Shown piece by piece: positions 1 through 7,835 of a stretch of DNA of 28,423 bases (its first letter is position 1; every line of letters begins with the position of its first letter). The translations under genes and the position numbers were made by a program. The notes beneath the pieces were generated by a model that was not told where the DNA came from, did no database searches, and saw only the letters and a list, made by a program, of their open reading frames with translations. Source of the stretch: a virus; the IMG/VR virus record IMGVR_UViG_3300027911_000052, positions 1 to 28,423 of that record, one strand, 5' to 3'.

Positions 1-2676
1 CAGACCAAGGTCGACGCGCTCGATCCGCGCCCGTTCCGCATTGCCGAGGCCAAGGCCAACAAGGCCGCGCTCGAGGCCGTGGCGCGCGACCCGGCCGCAG
101 CGGTCCAGGCCCAGCGCCAGGCCCTCCTCAACAACCAGCTCGTGCGCTCGATCGGCGAGGCGCAGGTGGAGATCAGGAAGGCGGTCGATTACCTCAAGCG
201 CTTCGGGAAGGCCTCGGTCCGCGACAAGCTGCCGGGCGAGTACCTCGAGCAGATCGACGCACTCCTCTCGCAGTTCGACCTGCGGGTCTCGCCGGTGGGG
301 GATCCCAACGCCCGGGCGAAGCAGAGCCTCGAGCAGTGGGCCGAGAGCCAGCACGCGGCCGGGTTCGAGCCGCAGATATCGGACTGGCTCGCGGCGTTCC
401 GGGAAAAGAAGCCCTACCGGGATTTGCGGGTCGAGGAGTTCCGCGGCGTCGTGGATGCCGTCCGATCCATAGAGCACATCGCCAAGGAGACGCAGGTCGT
501 GCGCGTCGCCGGCGAGCGCATGGCGCTCGATGAGGCCGTCGCGCAGCTCAAGGAGCGCATGGCCGAGCGCGGCGAGCGCTTCACCAAGGCCGATCTCGTC
601 GAGCCGCCCAAGGCCGCGACCGATGGCTACTGGCGCGCGCTCACGCACTTCCTCGGCACGCGCATGCGCCTCGTGGACGCCGACCTCAAGCCGCAGGAGT
701 TCAAGTTCAACCGGTACGACCTGCACGAGCTCGACGGGCCGTTCCGCAAGATGCTGCTCGACCGGATGCTCGATGCCAACTACCGCAAGGTGGACATGGC
801 GAAGGCCGCATCGGACGAAGCGGGGCGCGTCGGCGCCGAGCTCGGCCGGGACTGGCAGAAGGCCCTCTACGATCTCGTGCCCAACACCCGTCTCATGGAC
901 CCCGACACCGGTGGGGTCCTCAAGGTCACGCGCGGGCGCATGCTCGGGATCGCGCGGCACGTGGGCAACGAGTCCAACTTCGAGAAACTCACGAAGGGTT
1001 GGGGGTGGAATCCGCAGGACGTGTGGCAGTTCCTGCACGAGAACATGACCGAGAAGGACTGGCGCGCGACGCAGGCGCACTGGGACAGCTTCGATCCGCT
1101 GTGGAAGGAATCCGAGGCGATGATCCGGCGCCTGGGCGGCGTGCCCCCGCCCAAGATCCCGGCGCGCGAGATTCAGACGAAGTTCGGCACGTTCAAGGGC
1201 GGCTACTCGCCGATCGACTACGACCCGATCCGATCCAAGCTCGCCGCGCGCAAAGGCGAGTTCGACCTAGACCCCGGCGAGAAGGTCGGCGCGCAGCAGG
1301 TCTACAAGGCGACGACCACGAGCAACGGCTCGATGATCGCGCGCGCGGCCGGGTACACAGACCGGGTGAACCTCGACTTCCATTCCTCCGAGGCGCGCAT
1401 CCGCGACACGATCCACGACCTGGCGTACCGCGAGGCGCTGCTCGACGCGACGAAGATCGTCGATCACCGGGGGTTCCGCGAGGCCTTCCAGGGCACCTAC
1501 GGCCGGGAGGAGTACGCGGCCCTGCAGGGGTGGCTGCGTGATATCCGGGACATGAACGCGACGGACCCGCGCAACCGCAACTTCGAGAAGGCGATGCAGT
1601 ACGCCCGCCAGGGCGTCATTATGACCGGCATCGCCTACCGGCTCACCACGGTGGTGAAGCACGGCAGCGCGGCGGCGCTGAAGAGTCTCGGCTACCTCGG
1701 GAACGCGGAGGGCGCGCAGTACTTCGCGGCGCGCGTTGCGCGCATGGGGAGCGGGCACCTCACCGAGGACATCAACGGGGCGAAGGAGAAGTTCGCCGAG
1801 ATCCGCACACGGATGCTGCAGATGGACCGGGACTACAAGGAGGGCACGCGCTCGATGTACGAGCCCGAGTCCTGGCGCGCCAAGAACGACCGGTTCGGCC
1901 ACGCCATGGTCGCCTGGTCCGATGCGCTCTCGGCGGTGCCCACGGCCTGGGCGGCCTATGACCTCGCGAAGACTTCCGGCGTGCCCGAGAGCATGGGCGG
2001 CACCGGCAAGCCCATGAGCGAGGACGAGGCCGTGCGCTACGCCAACAGCATCGTGCGCCAGGCGCACGGGAGCGCGCTTGAGGTGACCCGCTCCAACTTC
2101 CTCAACGCCCGGGGGGTGAAGGGCCTCTTCGGCACGATCTACGGCTTTATGAACAACACCTACGGCCAGCTCGGCGACATGCTCGACAAGTCGATCACGG
2201 GCGGCCACTTCAACAACCACCCCGCGATTGCGGCGCGGGCGATGGCCACGCTCGTGGCCCCAGCCGTGATGGCCGCCTGGGCGAGCGAGGGTCTCCCGGG
2301 CAAGGAGACGGCGAAGAGCTGGGCGTCGTGGGTGGCCAAGGCCATCACCGGCGAGCTCGCTGCCACGGTGCCATTCGTGCGCGACGCCTGGGCGATGATC
2401 GAGCACGACCACGCCGACCAGGCCGTGGCGCCGACCCGGCTCATCGCCGACGTCGTGAAGACCGGCAAGGATGTGGGCGCGCAGGCCGAGGGAAAGCCCT
2501 CGAAGCTCATCCAGGACCTTGCCAACGTGATCGGCGAGTGGGCGCACATCGGCGGCCTCGGCCAGGCCGGGAAGACGCTCCAGTACCTCGAGGACGTGCG
2601 CGAAGGGCGCCAGCACCCGGAGAGCACCGAGCAACTCGTGCGCCACGCCGCCGTGGGGGCACCCCCCAAGAAGTAA
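1..2676 (+). CDS. Large virion-associated (internal/ejection-type) protein, C-terminal part
   Basis: The frame is open from base 1 to the TAA at 2674-2676, so the gene starts upstream; 891 residues are visible, and the in-frame GTG at 79 is not needed as a start. The sequence is rich in charged helices, with one moderately hydrophobic Ala/Val/Met stretch near the C-terminus (roughly bases 2230-2290). I recognise no catalytic motif in the visible part. Size, composition and position just upstream of a tail fibre and lysis cassette suit the large internal or DNA-ejection proteins of podoviruses, which travel in the capsid and enter the host envelope with the DNA. That role is inferred from context. 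It could also be another kind of large polyvalent phage protein whose enzymatic domains lie upstream of the window. Confidence 0.6.
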   Translation, partial: QTKVDALDPRPFRIAEAKANKAALEAVARDPAAAVQAQRQALLNNQLVRSIGEAQVEIRKAVDYLKRFGKASVRDKLPGEYLEQIDALLSQFDLRVSPVGDPNARAKQSLEQWAESQHAAGFEPQISDWLAAFREKKPYRDLRVEEFRGVVDAVRSIEHIAKETQVVRVAGERMALDEAVAQLKERMAERGERFTKADLVEPPKAATDGYWRALTHFLGTRMRLVDADLKPQEFKFNRYDLHELDGPFRKMLLDRMLDANYRKVDMAKAASDEAGRVGAELGRDWQKALYDLVPNTRLMDPDTGGVLKVTRGRMLGIARHVGNESNFEKLTKGWGWNPQDVWQFLHENMTEKDWRATQAHWDSFDPLWKESEAMIRRLGGVPPPKIPAREIQTKFGTFKGGYSPIDYDPIRSKLAARKGEFDLDPGEKVGAQQVYKATTTSNGSMIARAAGYTDRVNLDFHSSEARIRDTIHDLAYREALLDATKIVDHRGFREAFQGTYGREEYAALQGWLRDIRDMNATDPRNRNFEKAMQYARQGVIMTGIAYRLTTVVKHGSAAALKSLGYLGNAEGAQYFAARVARMGSGHLTEDINGAKEKFAEIRTRMLQMDRDYKEGTRSMYEPESWRAKNDRFGHAMVAWSDALSAVPTAWAAYDLAKTSGVPESMGGTGKPMSEDEAVRYANSIVRQAHGSALEVTRSNFLNARGVKGLFGTIYGFMNNTYGQLGDMLDKSITGGHFNNHPAIAARAMATLVAPAVMAAWASEGLPGKETAKSWASWVAKAITGELAATVPFVRDAWAMIEHDHADQAVAPTRLIADVVKTGKDVGAQAEGKPSKLIQDLANVIGEWAHIGGLGQAGKTLQYLEDVREGRQHPESTEQLVRHAAVGAPPKK

Positions 2677-2681
2677 CCTTA

Positions 2682-2729
2682 CCGGCCCCTCCTGCCGCCA
2701 TGATTTGCGGGATTTCTGGCAGGGGCCGG
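2682..2729 (+). other. Inverted repeat upstream of the tail fibre start
   Basis: The arms 2682-2696 and 2718-2729 pair over 7 + 5 bp, with a 3-nt bulge in the left arm and a 21-nt loop. The right arm contains the purine-rich run that would serve as ribosome binding site for the ATG at 2731. No T-tract follows, so it is a poor intrinsic terminator. It may instead hold the fibre start site in a stem, or terminate weakly between the virion gene and the fibre gene. Confidence 0.4.
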
Positions 2730-2730
2730 C

Positions 2731-4956
2731 ATGTCGATCTCCTCGACCGCAACGCGTAGGTCCGGCCCGTCCGCGGGCAACGGGGTGACGACCGTCTTCC
2801 CGTTCACCTTCAAGGTGTTCTCGGCGACGGACCTCGTCGTCACGCTCATCGACGCGAGCGACAACCTCTACCCGCAGGTGCTCACCACGCAGTACACGGT
2901 GAGCCTCAACGCCAACCAGGACGCGAACCCCGGCGGCTCCGTGACGATGCTCACGCCGCCGCCGAGCGGGTGGTCTCTCGTCATCACGAGCCAGGTGCAG
3001 TCGACGCAGAGCATCGCGCTCTCGACCGGCACCGCGTTCCCGGCGCAACCCATCAACGACGCCCTCGACCGGCTCACGATCCTCGCACAGGACATCGACG
3101 AGCAGATTGGGCGCGCGCTTGTCGTGCCGTGGGGTAGCGCCATTACGCCAGCGCAGTACCTCGCGCTCCTGCCCAGCGTTGCCGTGAGCGCATCGAACGC
3201 TGCGGCGAGTGCCAGTGCTGCAGCCACCAGCGCCTCCTCCGCAGGGGCCAGCGCATCGGCCGCCGCGGGGAGTGCGACCTCGGCGTCGAACCAGGTGGGG
3301 CTTGCCGCGGCCCAGGTCACGCTCGCCACGGCGCAAGTCGCCCTTGCCACGACTCAGGCCGGGAACGCGGCAACGAGCGCCACGGCGGCTGCCGGTAGCG
3401 CTACCGCTGCGGCCTCGAGCGCCACGGCGGCCGCGTCGTCGGCGACCGCGGCATCGGGCAGCGCAAGCGCGGCGTCCAACTCCGCGACGATCGCGGCCTC
3501 CTACCTCACGCCGGTGACCGGCACCTCGACGACCTCGCTCACGATCGGCGTCGGGAGCCAATCCTTCACGACGCAGACCGGCCTCGCGTTCGTGCCGGGG
3601 CACCCCGCGATGATCGCGGAGACCTCGGCCGCGGCGACAAACTACATGAGCGGGACGGTCACCTCCTACAACCCGGCGACGGGCGCAATGGTGGTGAACA
3701 CGACCGTCACGGCGGGGAGCGGCACGCACACCGACTGGACGATCTCGCTCACGCCGGCGGCCACGGGGCCCGCGAGCGCACTCGTCACGGGGAACAACTA
3801 CCAGGTCAACTCGATCGGCGTCGGCACGCCTGCCTCGGGCACGGCCGGGGACGTGAAGGGATCGACCGGCACGTTCTCCAGCACGGTCACGGCCTCGAGC
3901 TTCAGCGGTGCTGGCACCGGACTCACGGGCACCGCGGCGAGCCTCACCGCCGGCAACGCGACCTCGGCCACGACTGCCAACGCGGTGGCCAACGCGGTGA
4001 CGTTCAACAGTGGCGGCTCTGGCGCGGCGAGCGGCACGACCTACAACGGCGGCTCCGCGATCACGATCAGCTACAACTCGATCGGCGCGGTGCCGCTCAA
4101 CGGAGCGCTCGGGACACCCTCTTCGGGCAACCTCACAAACTGCACGTTCCCGACGCTCAACCAGAGCACGACGGGGAGCTCGGCTTCCTGCACCGGGAAC
4201 AGCGCGACGGCGACAAGCGCCACGACCGCGACGAACCTTGGGGGCGGCTCCAACGGCACCATCCCTTACCAGAGCGCGAGCGGCACGACGCAGATGCTCG
4301 CCGCTGGAACTTCGGGATATTTCCTCAAATCCAATGGCGCGGCCGCACCTTCGTGGGCCGCGGCGCCGGCGAGCGGACAACTCCAGGTGACGATGTTCTT
4401 CTCGTCCGGGACGTTCACGCCAGCCACCGGCGTGACCAATGTGCGCGTGACCTGCATCGGCGGCGGCGCGGGCGGCTCGAGCCAGAACGGGGTCTTCGAC
4501 AACGGCGGCGGTAGCGGCGCCGTAGCGGTGGGCACCGTCGCTGTGACGCCTGGCGTGGGCGTCACGGTCACCGTCGGCGCCGGCGGCCAGGGCACGGGCA
4601 CGGGCGGCGGCATCGCTGGGGGCGCCTCGTCCTTTGGAACCTCCATCGTGGCGGGCGGCGGCGGCTCGGGGAACAACGCGGTGTCGGGTGGCGCCGGCGG
4701 CACGGTGTCGACGGCCGGGAACATCAGGAACGCGTCAGGCGGCACGGGCTCCGTCGGCGCGGGGGTAGCGATTTATCCCGCGAGTTCCGGCGGCCCGGCC
4801 GCGTACTTCGGCGGTAGCGCGCAGAACACCAACATCCTCGGGCAAGCGTTCTCTGCCAGCTCCACGTATTCGGTCGGCGCCGGCGGCGGCACGAATGGCT
4901 CGGGGAGCGCTTACGGCGGCATTGGCGGCCTTGTCATGGTCGAGTGGGTTGGATAA
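2731..4956 (+). CDS. Tail fibre protein with T7-gp17-like N-terminus and Gly-rich C-terminus
   Basis: 741 residues in clear modules. Residues 1 to about 135 resemble the T7 gp17 N-terminal domain that attaches a fibre to the tail: a beta-rich start, then a conserved helix after 'INDALDRL'. Residues about 150-255 are Ala/Ser-rich heptad-like repeats, as in trimeric coiled-coil shafts. Residues about 260-550 are Ser/Thr/Gly/Ala-rich low-complexity beta repeats, including a 'LGTPSSGNLTN' motif I know from phage fibres. From about 555 to the end lies a Gly-rich domain with many GGG and GAGG runs, ending in a hydrophobic strand. The fibre would bind the host surface. I see no C-type lectin domain, intramolecular chaperone or depolymerase motif, and no reverse transcriptase or variable-repeat cassette in the window, so a BPP-1-style diversity-generating system is not supported here. 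Confidence 0.85.
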   Translation: MSISSTATRRSGPSAGNGVTTVFPFTFKVFSATDLVVTLIDASDNLYPQVLTTQYTVSLNANQDANPGGSVTMLTPPPSGWSLVITSQVQSTQSIALSTGTAFPAQPINDALDRLTILAQDIDEQIGRALVVPWGSAITPAQYLALLPSVAVSASNAAASASAAATSASSAGASASAAAGSATSASNQVGLAAAQVTLATAQVALATTQAGNAATSATAAAGSATAAASSATAAASSATAASGSASAASNSATIAASYLTPVTGTSTTSLTIGVGSQSFTTQTGLAFVPGHPAMIAETSAAATNYMSGTVTSYNPATGAMVVNTTVTAGSGTHTDWTISLTPAATGPASALVTGNNYQVNSIGVGTPASGTAGDVKGSTGTFSSTVTASSFSGAGTGLTGTAASLTAGNATSATTANAVANAVTFNSGGSGAASGTTYNGGSAITISYNSIGAVPLNGALGTPSSGNLTNCTFPTLNQSTTGSSASCTGNSATATSATTATNLGGGSNGTIPYQSASGTTQMLAAGTSGYFLKSNGAAAPSWAAAPASGQLQVTMFFSSGTFTPATGVTNVRVTCIGGGAGGSSQNGVFDNGGGSGAVAVGTVAVTPGVGVTVTVGAGGQGTGTGGGIAGGASSFGTSIVAGGGGSGNNAVSGGAGGTVSTAGNIRNASGGTGSVGAGVAIYPASSGGPAAYFGGSAQNTNILGQAFSASSTYSVGAGGGTNGSGSAYGGIGGLVMVEWVG

Positions 4957-4969
4957 CCAGGAGTAGCAA

Positions 4970-5176
4970 GTGCAGGACATCGACCCCGTAACTCTTGGCC
5001 GACTTCTACAGTCGGTCGACACGCTCAACGAGAATATGTCGAGGCTCACCAAGAAGGTGGAAGAGCTCGAGACCCGGCTCACCTTCGGCAAGGGCATCGG
5101 CGTTGGGCTGATGATGCTTTCCGGCGGGATGGGCGCCGGCGCGGTCAAGATCATCGAGCACCAGTTCTTCCGATGA
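4970..5176 (+). CDS. Small coiled-coil/membrane protein of the lysis cassette
   Basis: 68 residues from a GTG preceded by a GGAG 6 nt upstream. Residues about 8-38 form a charged heptad-like helix, and about 40-59 a Gly/Met/Leu hydrophobic segment long enough to span the membrane once. The stop overlaps the endolysin ATG by 4 bases (5173-5176), so the two are translationally coupled. Small proteins of this design directly before an endolysin are often holin-like or holin-modulating, but a better holin candidate lies just after the endolysin. I therefore call it only a membrane protein of the lysis region. Confidence 0.65.
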   Translation: MQDIDPVTLGRLLQSVDTLNENMSRLTKKVEELETRLTFGKGIGVGLMMLSGGMGAGAVKIIEHQFFR

Positions 5177-5763
5177 TTCTCACGGTTGACCAGGTGCAGG
5201 CCTCGACCGGCGCCTCGCTCGCCGCGGCGACTGCGTTCACGCCCGAGCTCAACTCGTTGCTCCCGACCTTCGGGATCGATGGGCCGCTGCGCGTGGCGGC
5301 CTTCCTCGCCCAGGTGGGCCACGAGTCGGGGGGCCTGCACTGGCTCACGGAGCTATGGGGGCCGACGCTCGACCAGCTCCGCTACGACGAGCGCGGGGAC
5401 CTGGGGAACCTGCGCGACGAGGCGAAGGCCGCGGCCGCTAAGCACGGCTCGACGCCCGGCAGGTGGTGGTGCGGCCGCGGGCTCATCCAGGTCACCGGGT
5501 ACGACAACTACGTGCGCATCGGTACCGAGCTCAGCCTCGACCTCGTAAACCAGCCGCAGCTCCTCGCGCAGCCCCACTGGGCCGTTGCCTCGGCGTGCAT
5601 CTTCTGGCGCGACGAGAAGCTCAACGACCTGGCGGACTTGCAGCAGTTCGACGAGATCACGCGCCGGATCAATGGCGGCACGAACGGGATGGCGGATCGG
5701 CTCGCGCTCTACGCGCACGCGCAGATCGCGCTGCAGGACGTCTTCGACGTCGGCCTGGCATAG
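5173..5763 (+). CDS. Endolysin, glycoside hydrolase family 19 (chitinase-like)
   Basis: 196 residues. The GH19 signature is clear: 'GHESGG' at residues 49-54 supplies the general acid E51, with E60 in 'LTELWG' as the probable second glutamate, and 'GRGLIQVTGYDNY' at 101-113 is the conserved substrate-cleft motif. GH19 phage lysins cleave the beta-1,4 glycan strands of peptidoglycan. No signal peptide or N-terminal anchor is visible, so the enzyme should accumulate in the cytoplasm and need a holin for release. The length matches single-domain phage GH19 lysins. The start overlaps the preceding gene by 4 bases, and a membrane-protein gene follows 9 bases after the stop. Confidence 0.92.
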   Translation: MILTVDQVQASTGASLAAATAFTPELNSLLPTFGIDGPLRVAAFLAQVGHESGGLHWLTELWGPTLDQLRYDERGDLGNLRDEAKAAAAKHGSTPGRWWCGRGLIQVTGYDNYVRIGTELSLDLVNQPQLLAQPHWAVASACIFWRDEKLNDLADLQQFDEITRRINGGTNGMADRLALYAHAQIALQDVFDVGLA

Positions 5764-5772
5764 GAGAGAAGC

Positions 5773-6180
5773 ATGGACCTCACCGGACTCGGATCGATCG
5801 CGGACCTCGCCTCGGGGATCATCGACAAGATTTGGCCCGACCCCACCAAAGCCGCGGAGGCCAAGGCGGCCCTCCTGCAAGCGCAGCAGGCTGGGGCGTT
5901 CAAGGCGATGGACCAGGACTTCCAGCTCGCGCTCGAGCAGGTGAAGGCGAACGCCGCCGAGGCGGCGCAGCCTGGATTCCATTTCCGCGACGGCGCCGGC
6001 TGGGTATGCGTGATCGCCTTCGCGTCGAACTTCATCCTGCGCCCCCTGGTCACGTGGGGCAGCAGCCTGGCTGGGCATCCCGTCGATCTCCCGCAGCTCG
6101 ACGTGTCCCAGCTCACTCCGATGCTGCTCGGCCTTCTCGGCCTGGGCGGCATGCATATGTACGAGCAAGTGAAAAAGTAG
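5773..6180 (+). CDS. Holin, three-TM gene-transfer-release type
   Basis: 135 residues; the GAGAG run before the ATG is a plausible ribosome binding site. The pattern matches the phage/GTA holin family (GTA_holin_3TM): a short amphipathic N-terminus, the motif 'WPDP' at 21-24 followed by a charged Ala-rich helix to about 65, then a hydrophobic segment at about 74-97 and a Leu/Gly-rich one at about 112-130, ending in a basic tail. Such proteins form lesions in the inner membrane that let the endolysin reach peptidoglycan. Position directly after a signal-less GH19 lysin agrees. Family assignment is by motif memory, but the 'WPDPTKAAEAK' start is characteristic. Confidence 0.82.
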   Translation: MDLTGLGSIADLASGIIDKIWPDPTKAAEAKAALLQAQQAGAFKAMDQDFQLALEQVKANAAEAAQPGFHFRDGAGWVCVIAFASNFILRPLVTWGSSLAGHPVDLPQLDVSQLTPMLLGLLGLGGMHMYEQVKK

Positions 6181-6205
6181 CACCCCAACCAACTAGGAGC
6201 ACCCC

Positions 6206-6595
6206 ATGAACCTCGATCCCTCGCAAGTGCACCTCGTCATTCTCCTGGGCGTCTTCGCCATCGCGGCCGTCGCAGCGGTCGTCATCCTGAAGCACTCCGC
6301 GGCGCCGGCGCCCACGCCGGCCGCCACGTCGCACACCAGCGACAGCTCGCACTCCGACATCGACGAGCCCCACGTTGCCGCTGCCAAGCTCGTGGACGCG
6401 GCGGCCGTGGCCGCAAAGACGTCCGCCGACCTTGCCAAGCCCGACGCGCCGGCGCACGTCCAGGAGGCCTCCAAGAGCTTCGCGGATGCCGCCAAGACGA
6501 TGCTCGGACACGCGGTGGAGCATGCCAAGGACTCCGTCGAGCATCTCGTTGGCGGCGGTGGCGAGCGCCCCAACGTCTCGATCAAGCTCGATTGA
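6206..6595 (+). CDS. Single-pass membrane protein with Ala-rich helical tail
   Basis: 129 residues; the start is fixed by AGGAG 6 nt before the ATG. Residues about 9-28 form one transmembrane helix. A Pro/Thr/Ser/His-rich linker (30-55) leads to a long Ala-rich amphipathic helix (58-115) with a short Gly-rich end. The topology (one N-terminal anchor, soluble helical domain) resembles inner-membrane spanins such as Rz, and the position at the end of the lysis cassette fits. However, I find no overlapping or nested lipoprotein gene of Rz1 type, so the spanin role is only a suggestion. The stop is 1 nt before the next start. Confidence 0.65.
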   Translation: MNLDPSQVHLVILLGVFAIAAVAAVVILKHSAAPAPTPAATSHTSDSSHSDIDEPHVAAAKLVDAAAVAAKTSADLAKPDAPAHVQEASKSFADAAKTMLGHAVEHAKDSVEHLVGGGGERPNVSIKLD

Positions 6596-6596
6596 C

Positions 6597-6953
6597 ATGC
6601 GCGCCGCCCTCGCCGCACGGATCCCGCACCTTCACCCCGTCCTATCGGTCAGCCAGGCCGATATCGACGGGGCCGTGCGGCGCGGGCTGCTGCACCTCAT
6701 CGGTGTCAGCATTGACGCCATGGCGGGCCTCTTCGGGGCCCGCATCCCTTTCATCACGATCTCGTGCCGCACGGCGCTGCGCATCCTCAAGGGACAGGAA
6801 ACCGGTCATCCTGACTGGGAGCATGAGTGCCCACTGTGGGCCCTGGCTCTTGGCGCGGCCCTCGAGTCGATAGACCCGGGCCATTTGCAAGCGGCCATGG
6901 TTGCGGACTTTGCGCGAGCCGAGTTCGTCCAGCACACCATCGCGGTGCCGTGA
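6597..6953 (+). CDS. Hypothetical protein, 118 aa
   Basis: I place the start at the ATG at 6597, one base after the preceding stop, and the stop overlaps the next GTG by 4 bases (GTGA). This tight packing supports it as a real gene. The open frame extends upstream to 6375 only because it shadows the previous gene. The product is moderately hydrophobic and mostly helical, with four Cys/Trp-containing patches and a His-rich centre (HPDWEHECP). No transmembrane segment is convincing, and I recognise no family. Confidence 0.65.
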   Translation: MRAALAARIPHLHPVLSVSQADIDGAVRRGLLHLIGVSIDAMAGLFGARIPFITISCRTALRILKGQETGHPDWEHECPLWALALGAALESIDPGHLQAAMVADFARAEFVQHTIAVP

Positions 6954-7147
6954 GCGGGTATGACGCGCCGCTACGCGCCGTCATGCACAACGCGGCGCAG
7001 CGCATTGTCGAGGCCGGCGGCATGGACGATCACAACCAGTACAAGCACCGCGTCGACGTGCGGATCCCCATGATGGTCTTCGACCCGAAACTCGGGCGCG
7101 AGCAGATCGTCACCGTGCGCGCGCGCTTCACGGTCGAGAAGTCGTGA
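6950..7147 (+). CDS. Small hypothetical protein, 65 aa
   Basis: Starts at GTG 6950 inside a GTGA overlap with the previous stop and ends in a GTGA overlap with the next gene, so it belongs to a translationally coupled string 6597-7572. It has an N-terminal amphipathic helix, an acidic/His turn (MDDHNQYKH) and two predicted beta strands rich in Val and Arg. No known domain is recognised. The compact alpha-beta-beta shape and lack of hydrophobic segments suggest a small soluble protein. Confidence 0.6.
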   Translation: MSGYDAPLRAVMHNAAQRIVEAGGMDDHNQYKHRVDVRIPMMVFDPKLGREQIVTVRARFTVEKS

Positions 7148-7572
7148 AGAGCGCCGACATCCGCATCCGCGAGGTGTCGCTCAAGGATTTTCGCGAGGCC
7201 ATCGAGGACATCAAGCACAGCGCGTTCGAGTCGCCGCCGGCGCTCGACCCGCACGCCTGGATGTGGGCGGCCTTCCACGGGGACGACCTCGTGGGCTTTG
7301 CCGGGATGAAGCCCTCCGTGCGCTGGGAGCGCACCGGGTACCTCTACCTCGCGGCCGTTGCCGAGTGCGCGCGCGGCCTTGGGCTGCAGCGCCGCTTCGT
7401 GCGGGCGCGCATCCGCAAGGCGCGTTCGCTCTCCTGGGGCTGGCTCGTCACCGACACCTACGAGAACCCGCGCAGCGCGAACAACCTCATCGCCTGCGGC
7501 TTCCGATCCTACCTGCCGACTTACCCCTGGGCCTGCAAAGGCTCGGCCTACTGGCGACTCGCCCTGGAGTAG
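7144..7572 (+). CDS. GNAT-family N-acetyltransferase
   Basis: 142 residues from a GTG that overlaps the previous stop by 4 bases. The layout is that of GNAT enzymes, which move acetyl from acetyl-CoA to an amine: an N-terminal beta strand and helix with 'REVSLKDF', the central beta strands 'LVGFAGMKPS' and 'GYLYLAAVAE', an R/G-x-x-G/A-like acetyl-CoA loop at about 76-82 ('CARGLGLQ'), and the late 'NPRSANNLIACGF' segment in which the Asn-containing helix and 'GF' strand are typical. The substrate cannot be read from sequence; phage GNATs can modify host proteins, small molecules or DNA bases. A second, unrelated GNAT-like gene lies at 22640-23083. Confidence 0.8.
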   Translation: MKSADIRIREVSLKDFREAIEDIKHSAFESPPALDPHAWMWAAFHGDDLVGFAGMKPSVRWERTGYLYLAAVAECARGLGLQRRFVRARIRKARSLSWGWLVTDTYENPRSANNLIACGFRSYLPTYPWACKGSAYWRLALE

Positions 7573-7574
7573 AC

Positions 7575-7835
7575 ATGCCTGCCAAGAAGCCCAAGTCGCG
7601 GCCCGAGCTCGACCAGCTCATCGCCGCCAACCTGAAGCGCTCCCACGTCGAGCTACCGCTCGCGGCGATCGAGGACCTGCGCTATTTCGGCAACGCTGCG
7701 AAGGCGGGCAGGGCGATCACGATCGACGGCCTGCAGCAGTACCTCTTCGAGAAGTACGCGGTGCAGATCGGGAAGCACTCCCTCTCGACGATCGCCCTGC
7801 GCAACAGCATCACACCCTGGTGGTCCAAGAAATGA
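7575..7835 (+). CDS. Small basic protein, 86 aa, paired with the phosphoesterase
   Basis: The ATG at 7575 follows the GNAT stop by 2 bases, and the stop overlaps the next ATG by 4 bases. The N-terminus is Lys/Pro-rich; residues about 12-75 are helical, with a pattern (helix, 'GKHSLSTIALRNS' segment, 'TPWWSKK' end) that looks like a small helix-turn-helix or winged fold. It may bind nucleic acid, but no family is recognised. Coupling to the metallophosphoesterase suggests the two proteins work together. Confidence 0.65.
   Translation: MPAKKPKSRPELDQLIAANLKRSHVELPLAAIEDLRYFGNAAKAGRAITIDGLQQYLFEKYAVQIGKHSLSTIALRNSITPWWSKK

Noticed and set aside
1267-4380. Minus-strand open frame of 1037 codons antisense to the virion protein and tail fibre
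   Set aside because: It is Arg/Ala/Gly/His-rich low-quality sequence without domains, crosses two well-supported plus-strand genes, and arises because GC-rich codons leave few stops on the opposite strand.
2731-4956. Diversity-generating retroelement acting on the tail fibre, as in BPP-1
   Set aside because: No reverse transcriptase, no template repeat and no C-type lectin-like variable region were found in the window.
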